6,813 bases of DNA from Parachlamydiales bacterium (lineage in GTDB: Bacteria; Chlamydiota; Chlamydiia; Chlamydiales; Rhabdochlamydiaceae). The stretch spans positions 1 through 6,813 of the forward strand of contig JAGVJV010000220.1 of assembly GCA_020050965.1 (NCBI GenBank), read 5' to 3'. This document shows, piece after piece, positions 1 through 4,754 of the stretch (position 1 is the stretch's first letter; the number at the start of each line of letters is the position of its first letter). Both the position numbers and the translations under genes were made by a program. The notes beneath the pieces were generated by a model that made no database searches, had not been told where the DNA came from, and saw nothing but the letters and a program-made list of their open reading frames with translations.

Positions 1-204
1 CACATACTTGTCTTCATCTTGATTTTTGCCAAAGAGGGAGAAGGCGACTAAGTCAGAAGAATCTGAAGGATTTGTATTGGAGGATAGAAAAGCATCATCG
101 TCAAATTCATCGAAATTGTCTGCATTTATATAGACAGGATGGAATAAAAGAATAGAGATAGGAAGGAGTTTGATATAGATATTGGTTGCCTTACGCGTTT
201 TCAT
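1..204 (-). CDS. N-terminus of an exported protein, partial (runs off the window start)
   Basis: The first 68 codons are visible, from an ATG at 204-202, with no stop before the window edge. The product begins MKTRKATNIYIKLLPISILL and continues LFHPVYINA. This is a typical signal peptide: a basic n-region (Lys-Thr-Arg-Lys), a hydrophobic core at about residues 10-22, and a likely cleavage after Ala29 (I-N-A). The mature start is strikingly acidic and aromatic (DNFDEFDDDAF), followed by a Ser/Asn-rich stretch. I do not recognise the family from this fragment; the protein is probably periplasmic or outer-membrane. A candidate promoter lies directly upstream (224-251), and a terminator separates it from the preceding operon, so it is probably its own transcription unit. 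A weak AGGG lies about 8 bases before the ATG. Confidence 0.75.
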   Translation of the reverse strand, partial: MKTRKATNIYIKLLPISILLFHPVYINADNFDEFDDDAFLSSNTNPSDSSDLVAFSLFGKNQDEDKYV

Positions 205-223
205 TCTACAGCCCTATTTGCAA

Positions 224-251
224 ATTATAGAATTCGGGAATTAAACGCAAA
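224..251 (-). promoter_or_regulatory. Candidate sigma-70-type promoter for the exported-protein gene
   Basis: On the minus strand there is a perfect TATAAT at 229-224. A weak -35 (TTTGCG, 251-246) lies 16 bases upstream, matching TTGACA at three positions. It sits between the terminator palindrome and the ATG at 204. The predicted transcript start would be near 217, leaving only about a 13-base leader. The -10 match and its position are observed; promoter activity is inferred. Confidence 0.5.
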
Positions 252-278
252 GACCTGATTTTTGCTTAAGAAAGAATA

Positions 279-308
279 ACCGTGAACGTTTGCGCAAACG
301 TTCACGGT
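279..308 (-). terminator. Perfect 30-bp palindrome, intrinsic terminator of the minus-strand operon
   Basis: The arms ACCGTGAACGTTT and AAACGTTCACGGT flank a central GCGC, giving a 13-bp stem with a four-base loop. The hairpin begins 18 bases after the stop codon of the 1215-residue gene. On the minus strand it is followed by a T-rich run (TTATTCTTTCTT). On the plus strand it is followed by G and then five T, so it could stop transcription both ways. It could also be a dyad operator, because it lies about 28 bp upstream of the candidate -35 of the next gene, but the stem, the T-tails and the position after a stop favour a terminator. Confidence 0.8.
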
Positions 309-326
309 GTTTTTGAGGGAGATAGC

Positions 327-3300
327 TTAGTCTGCTCTCGCATTAATTAAAACAAGAATAGTTGATTCTTTTGAAATTTGATAATCTGCAATTTTTTGAT
401 TTTGATCTAATCTGCGACCAGCATATAAAATCAACGTTTTATTTGGGTCTGTTTCAATTAATTCACAGATTTTCCCAATTTTGTCATTTTTTGAGACCAA
501 AATACTCTTTGTGCTGCCGTTTCCCATCTTGACAAAAACTGCAAATTTTTCCCCAGAATCATGGAACTTATTCAAATGCGTTACCACATCAGAATCGGGA
601 CACAACTTTTGAGCTTCTTCAAGGGCGGCTCGCAGACTTTCGGCATCCGGAGGGGTCTTTTTCTTTGCCTCAATTTGTTCAAGCTTTGCACCTGATCCAA
701 TCAGTCCCATGAATTCTCTTTTCCGTACATTGACTAAAGAGCTGAGCTTCGGCAGTGAAAGGATATCCCCTGTAGATCGTTTAGTGACAGTTAGCATATT
801 TCTTAGAGTAGCACTGTCATAGGGTATTTTCATTTCATTTTTATCTAATGCGAAATCGAGGATGGGCTTTTTTGTAATAGGGCAAATAAAAAGTGAAAAG
901 ACACAATCATTGTAGAGTTCTGGCGGGATCCCATTAGAAAAGTCCCAATTTTTTGGATCCGCGCTAAGAATACGGCGTAGATTATTGCAAACTTCAGCTT
1001 CAGGACATTGAGATTCTACTTTCCGCAGAGCTTCTCTTAAGCAGGAACTGTTTTCGGGTGGGGTTTTCAGAAATTGAGAGATATCCTTTACGTCCTTTTG
1101 CTCATAGAACTGTTTGCGTTCATTAAATAGAGCGTTTAATTCAGGTATCTCAATTAGTTTATCTTCTTTTAATGGCTTTCTTGTTGTTGGGGATTCTTTC
1201 TTTATAGCCAATGATTTAGCGATTGTTTTTCTATCATACAAGGTTTTCATATCGGTGGGATCTAAGACCCAATCGAAACTTGGACCTAAATCAATTCCAC
1301 ATGAGCATGAGCTAAAGATCATATCCTCTTGTAACTCGTCTGGGATACCATTTGCAAAGGAGATTTTGTTAACTCGGGCAGGTGGAGCATTATTTGAATT
1401 CTCTACAGAAACTCGAGGTGGTTCGACGCCTAGAATTTTACATAACTTTGTAGTCACTTCTGATGTTGGGCACAACTTGGTCGCTTCTTCCAGAGCTTGC
1501 CTGCAAGCGCGGTTATCAGGAAGGTGTTGTGCCCACATAGCAAAAGGAGTTGCTATTGAGGTCTTCTGATAGAATTGCTGTCGCTCTCTGAACAGAGCAT
1601 TGAGTTTAGGCAGTTCAACTAATTGCTCTTCCTTTAATGGATGCCCAGTTACTGGAGAGGTAGTGTTTACAGTGTTTAACCAAACCTGGGCTGCTTTTCT
1701 CGAGTAGATTGTTTTATGGTCTGTTGGATCAAGGACAAGATCCCCGCACGGTGTTCCTTGCAGGATGCATTTGCATAGGCTGAAGATCATATCCTCATGT
1801 AATTCGGTTGGGACGCCATTGGCAAAGGTATCTGGAACTGCAAAGCCAAGAATTTTGCTTAAGCTTTTTCTCGTTTCAGAGGTTGGGCACAAGGATGTTA
1901 ATTCTAGTAGAGCTTCTAAGAGAGCTGAGCGGTTTTCAGGAAGAGTAACCTTCAACTGATCAATGGGCATTCCTTCTCTGAGTTTTTGGTCACAGAATCG
2001 CATGCGCTCTCTTAATAGCGCATTGAATTTGGGTAGTTCAATCCCTTTTTGTCCCCTCTCAAGGTATTGTTCGAGTTTTATTCTCCAGTTGATTGTTTGA
2101 CGATCATTTGGATCAAGCACAAAGTCTGGCATCGTCCGCTCGAGAATGAAGGGGCATAGGCTAAAGATGACATCTTCTCGTAGCTCGTGGGGGATACCAT
2201 TTGAACATGAGATTCTTGGTTCTTGGGCAGCTACAGAGAAAACTCTTGGGGCAGAAAGCTGAGGTTGTGGGACGTCGCGATCTTCCCCCATTTTCCGATT
2301 GATGAGTTTTGTAATGCTACTTCTTGCCTTTGATTCTTCGGGATTTTGAGGACTTAAACTATATAATGCTGCTATCATGAGACTTAGATCAGGCAGTTTA
2401 TTTTTAGCAACCTCTGGGGAATTATTTCTATAGAATTGTTTCTGTGCTTCAATTAAAGCTGCGACTTCGGGTATTACTGTGAGCCTACAAATATCACAGT
2501 TCCGACTGTTACCAGGTTTAAACCAACGATCGGCGTCGTGTTTGAAAATGGATAAGACAGGGTCACCTATTAAATGTGGCCCATATGCAAATGAATCACG
2601 AACTGGATTGGAAAGTGGAGGACTCTCAGGTGGGGTAGATAACCAGTCTATCTCATCATCGAAAACCCGCGTCGCTTCTCTGAGGAATGTGGAAGAACCA
2701 TAGAGATCTTCGTCTTCGTCTGTTCTAGAAGATTTTGCGTGCTCCTGATCAATTAAAGCTTGGAGTTCCTTTATAATGGGACTAAAAGAACAATAACGTC
2801 TTAGCTCATCCCTCGCTTCCTTTAGAAATCGCACATCTAGTTGAAGAACATCTCCTTGTCGATGAATATCCTTATGCGCTTCAATTAAGGCCTTAATCTT
2901 AGGCATAGGAATTAAAGGTGCCCATAATCTCTTAGAGGAATCGAAGGCTGTTTTTCCATCTAAGAAGATATTGTATTTTTTGTTATATAAAGGTTCAAAA
3001 CAGATAGGCTCTCGAGATGAATCACATTTAAATAAACGAAAGATCTGATCCCTTTTTAAATGTTCTGGGATCCCATCGGCAAATATGTCTTCTCGAGCTC
3101 TAATGGAAACTAGGCGACTCTTGGGTGCCACGGGTTGATCATCATCAGAATCAGAATCCATTTTCCACACTCCCTTAAAAGAACCTCTTTTTTCATCGGT
3201 TTTTCGAACGGGAGAGAATGCAGGGCCGCCTCTCTTATTAAAGGTTGAAGTTTCCGTTCCCTTTTTTTTTACAGGCGAGGCAGGGGCTGTACGGGAGGTG

Positions 3301-3974
3301 GAGGGCTGTGGATCTGGCTTTTTCCCCATAGCGCCCCTTTTTGGGGGTGGACGACGGCGACGAGGGCTACTTGGGCCGTCTGGGTTAGACCAGGAGAAAA
3401 TATTGCGATCCTTGATCAATTTGCTCACTAGAAAGGAACCTAGAATTAGGCTGGGGTGAATAAAATAGGTTGAATAATGGGGATAAGTGAGATAGCTCGT
3501 TGCAAGAGCTGACGCCGCGAGTGCCCCAAATAGCATACTGGATTTGCCTTGTCGCCAAAGTGCTGTCAGCGTTAAAAACTCTAAGCTTGCTGCAAAGAAG
3601 ACTTTATCTAAATGGTACTGAGTGATGAGGGACCCGGCGATGCCAACGGATGTGGTAAGAATCGTGTCCCTGATGACTGTTGGTCCAAGGTACAAAAGAG
3701 GCAGCAGCCCAGTGCAATAGGAAAGAGAGCTATGATTGGGTGAATAATGTTCTACTGCCCATTTAATGGTAGAGATGACTACCGCGGTCAGGAGTCTTTT
3801 ACGAGGTTCTACAGAGGAGGGAATAAAGGGGGCTATGGCAGCGGCGGTGATGGCTCCTGGCCAGGAATTTAAAGCACAGGCTCCTAGGATCGCTGCACTG
3901 GTTGAAACATAAATGTTTTTTGCAAAGATTGTGGTTGGTTTGGTCAGGTGGTCGATTTTCGAAAGGACACTCAT
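327..3974 (-). CDS. Multi-pass membrane protein with six U-box-like repeats and a C-terminal ubiquitin-like domain
   Basis: The product has 1215 residues. The ATG is preceded by a good Shine-Dalgarno (AGGGAGG, 6-base spacer) and directly follows the stop of the upstream gene. Residues 1-190 are hydrophobic, with about six or seven candidate membrane segments, and resemble the upstream gene's product. Residues 195-290 are a Pro/Ser/Arg/Lys-rich linker ending in an acidic cluster. Six repeats follow at about 297-408, 460-558, 588-710, 716-850, 871-1004 and 1011-1137; the better ones carry U-box signatures. Residues 1143-1215 are ubiquitin-like. U-box domains bind E2 enzymes in eukaryotic E3 ligases, so I infer a secreted effector acting on the host ubiquitin system. 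It could be anchored in a host-facing (inclusion) membrane with the long tail in host cytosol. There is no signal peptide, which would suit type III secretion. Architecture is seen in the sequence; ligase activity is unproven, and several repeats look degenerate. Confidence 0.88.
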   Translation of the reverse strand: MSVLSKIDHLTKPTTIFAKNIYVSTSAAILGACALNSWPGAITAAAIAPFIPSSVEPRKRLLTAVVISTIKWAVEHYSPNHSSLSYCTGLLPLLYLGPTVIRDTILTTSVGIAGSLITQYHLDKVFFAASLEFLTLTALWRQGKSSMLFGALAASALATSYLTYPHYSTYFIHPSLILGSFLVSKLIKDRNIFSWSNPDGPSSPRRRRPPPKRGAMGKKPDPQPSTSRTAPASPVKKKGTETSTFNKRGGPAFSPVRKTDEKRGSFKGVWKMDSDSDDDQPVAPKSRLVSIRAREDIFADGIPEHLKRDQIFRLFKCDSSREPICFEPLYNKKYNIFLDGKTAFDSSKRLWAPLIPMPKIKALIEAHKDIHRQGDVLQLDVRFLKEARDELRRYCSFSPIIKELQALIDQEHAKSSRTDEDEDLYGSSTFLREATRVFDDEIDWLSTPPESPPLSNPVRDSFAYGPHLIGDPVLSIFKHDADRWFKPGNSRNCDICRLTVIPEVAALIEAQKQFYRNNSPEVAKNKLPDLSLMIAALYSLSPQNPEESKARSSITKLINRKMGEDRDVPQPQLSAPRVFSVAAQEPRISCSNGIPHELREDVIFSLCPFILERTMPDFVLDPNDRQTINWRIKLEQYLERGQKGIELPKFNALLRERMRFCDQKLREGMPIDQLKVTLPENRSALLEALLELTSLCPTSETRKSLSKILGFAVPDTFANGVPTELHEDMIFSLCKCILQGTPCGDLVLDPTDHKTIYSRKAAQVWLNTVNTTSPVTGHPLKEEQLVELPKLNALFRERQQFYQKTSIATPFAMWAQHLPDNRACRQALEEATKLCPTSEVTTKLCKILGVEPPRVSVENSNNAPPARVNKISFANGIPDELQEDMIFSSCSCGIDLGPSFDWVLDPTDMKTLYDRKTIAKSLAIKKESPTTRKPLKEDKLIEIPELNALFNERKQFYEQKDVKDISQFLKTPPENSSCLREALRKVESQCPEAEVCNNLRRILSADPKNWDFSNGIPPELYNDCVFSLFICPITKKPILDFALDKNEMKIPYDSATLRNMLTVTKRSTGDILSLPKLSSLVNVRKREFMGLIGSGAKLEQIEAKKKTPPDAESLRAALEEAQKLCPDSDVVTHLNKFHDSGEKFAVFVKMGNGSTKSILVSKNDKIGKICELIETDPNKTLILYAGRRLDQNQKIADYQISKESTILVLINARAD
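330..548 (-). other. C-terminal ubiquitin-like domain (residues 1143-1215)
   Basis: By hand alignment about 20 of 72 positions match eukaryotic ubiquitin. The start F-V-K (1147-1149) equals ubiquitin 4-6. A1185-G1186 equals A46-G47. D1197-Y1198 equals D58-Y59. The run I-S-KEST (1200-1205) equals I-Q-KEST (61-66). The loop after helix 1 is about four residues shorter than in ubiquitin. The position of Lys48 is Arg1187, while Lys63 is kept as Lys1202. The hydrophobic-patch positions 44, 68 and 70 are Leu1183, Leu1207 and Leu1209. The chain ends exactly at the ubiquitin residue 76 position with Ala-Asp instead of Gly-Gly, so it should act as a fixed binding module rather than a conjugated tag. 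Confidence 0.85.
564..3086 (-). repeat. Six tandem U-box-like units of the 1215-residue protein
   Basis: Unit positions on DNA are about 2751-3086, 2301-2597, 1845-2213, 1425-1829, 963-1364 and 564-944 (units 1 to 6 of the protein). Each complete unit begins with a [SA]NG[IV]Px[ED]L-type motif and a hydrophobic IFSLC stretch. It continues with a VLDPxDxKTxY strand-turn and an LPKLNALFRER-type helix, the counterpart of the LIPNxxLKxxI part of a U-box. A helical tail of pattern LxEALxxxxxLCPxSE then ends near KILG. Units 3-5 are closest to each other; unit 1 is diverged and unit 2 has lost its middle. DNA at 1315-1360 and 1783-1828 still matches at 39 of 46 bases, so the array grew by duplication. 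There is no zinc-ligand pattern, which fits U-box rather than RING. Confidence 0.72.
3105..3392 (-). other. Disordered basic/proline-rich linker (residues 195-290)
   Basis: This low-complexity segment joins the membrane module to the repeat array. It holds a PRRRRPPPKR cluster (204-213), further short basic clusters (KKK at 236-238, RK at 257-258), many Pro and Ser, and an acidic patch DSDSDDD (273-279). It is probably an extended, exposed tether. The basic clusters could be charge anchors at the membrane surface or nuclear-localisation-like, but a membrane anchor argues against a nuclear role. Confidence 0.7.
3405..3974 (-). other. N-terminal hydrophobic module (residues 1-190), paralogous to the adjacent gene
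   Basis: Hydrophobic stretches lie at about residues 22-50, 61-76, 84-100, 104-119, 124-139, 147-164 and 170-187. The module aligns with the 243-residue protein encoded immediately upstream. KNI at the start matches in both. ALNSWPGAITAA pairs with ATSAWKGALTGA. IKWAVEHYSPNH pairs with IKFAIDHYLPGH. LLPLLYLG pairs with FLPALTLG, and VGIAGS pairs with SGLAGS. I recognise no named family. There is no cleavable signal peptide, so it probably acts as a multi-pass anchor. Confidence 0.75.
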
Positions 3975-4706
3975 TTATTGCCTCCCTGCTGCTTGTTTAT
4001 AAAGAACATGAGATATGAATAACACAGCTACTGTATATAACACGTTATATTGAATTGCCTGAATGGGTGAGTAATAGAGATGCACGCCCAAACCAATCCC
4101 ATAAATAGGAATGATTGTTTTTAAAATTGTTTTCGTGGTTTCGCGGTTATTATTTCCCCAAGCAGTTAAGTGATATCCGGCTAATAGGGGAACTACGTAT
4201 AGACCAAGGTGGGTGATCATGCTATATCCGTATAAATAGGAGATCCCCACGATTCCTGCAACAGATACTGCGGCCAAAGGAAAGGCGGGTTTTATATCGT
4301 CTTCCGTTATATTATTGCCAATGACAAAACTAAATACTCCTTCAATTGCAATCACTGTACCAAAAGCAAGTTGACTGAAGTAGGTGGATCCGGCTAGGCC
4401 CGACCAAGCTGTGACTACAGTACCTGTGGTTGCATAATCGCCCAGAGTCAATGCCGGGAGGAAACTAGCGCAAAGTGAGGGAAGCTCATGGCCAGGTAAG
4501 TAATGGTCGATGGCAAATTTAATTGCGGCAAAGGCTACCGAGGCGATGATCGCTTCTTTTGGATAATCTTTCTTCCATTCTGAGAAGACGAAACTGCCGA
4601 TAGCGCCTGTCAAGGCTCCCTTCCATGCACTTGTCGCTGCCCCCCCAATTAGCGCTCCACCAATGACGGTTCCAATATTCTTTATTATTAGATTAGTATT
4701 ACTCAT
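3975..4706 (-). CDS. Multi-pass hydrophobic membrane protein, unknown family
   Basis: The product has 243 residues from the ATG at 4706-4704. A TTG at 4748 would add 14 residues (MQKIRQIRENPWAN). Neither start has a convincing Shine-Dalgarno; I prefer the ATG because the paralogous module in the downstream gene has no matching charged extension. Candidate membrane segments are at about residues 6-28, 29-41, 51-69, 77-89, 93-110, 113-130, 141-160, 163-182, 193-211 and 219-236. There is one acidic loop (NNITEDDIK, 131-139). The first ~130 residues pair with the N-terminus of the downstream 1215-residue protein. The stop codon abuts that gene's ATG, so the two are almost certainly co-transcribed and translationally coupled. 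The function is unknown. Partner or membrane scaffold for the large protein is inferred from context only. Confidence 0.85.
   Translation of the reverse strand: MSNTNLIIKNIGTVIGGALIGGAATSAWKGALTGAIGSFVFSEWKKDYPKEAIIASVAFAAIKFAIDHYLPGHELPSLCASFLPALTLGDYATTGTVVTAWSGLAGSTYFSQLAFGTVIAIEGVFSFVIGNNITEDDIKPAFPLAAVSVAGIVGISYLYGYSMITHLGLYVVPLLAGYHLTAWGNNNRETTKTILKTIIPIYGIGLGVHLYYSPIQAIQYNVLYTVAVLFISHVLYKQAAGRQ
3981..3987 (-). promoter_or_regulatory. Ribosome binding site of the 1215-residue gene
   Basis: AGGGAGG on the minus strand lies 6 bases before the ATG at 3974, inside the last codons of the upstream gene. It is the strongest Shine-Dalgarno among the starts in this window. It fixes the start of the large protein and supports translational coupling. 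Confidence 0.75.
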
Positions 4707-4754
4707 ATTTGCCCAGGGATTCTCGCGGATCTGTCTGATTTTTTGCAAGAGAGA

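Noticed and set aside
1..204. MlaA/VacJ-type lipid transport protein, suggested by the acidic Phe/Asp-rich mature N-terminus.
   Set aside because: Only a composition resemblance is visible; no diagnostic motif falls inside the 68 codons seen, so no family was assigned.
1114..1569. Plus-strand open frame of 151 codons opposite repeat units 4-5, and similar ones at 1765-1959 and 2479-2703.
   Set aside because: They are antisense to the repeat array. Their mutual resemblance (both contain LKIISSCNS) comes from the repeated coding strand, not from a conserved plus-strand gene.
2301..2597. A CDIC motif in unit 2 as part of a RING zinc-binding domain.
   Set aside because: It is only one Cys pair, with no further Cys/His ligands at RING spacing. 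The other units lack them too, so the zinc-free U-box-like reading fits better.
564..3086. CRISPR or non-coding tandem repeat.
   Set aside because: The repetition is at protein level with roughly 110-155-residue periods in one open frame, and there are no short identical repeats with spacers.
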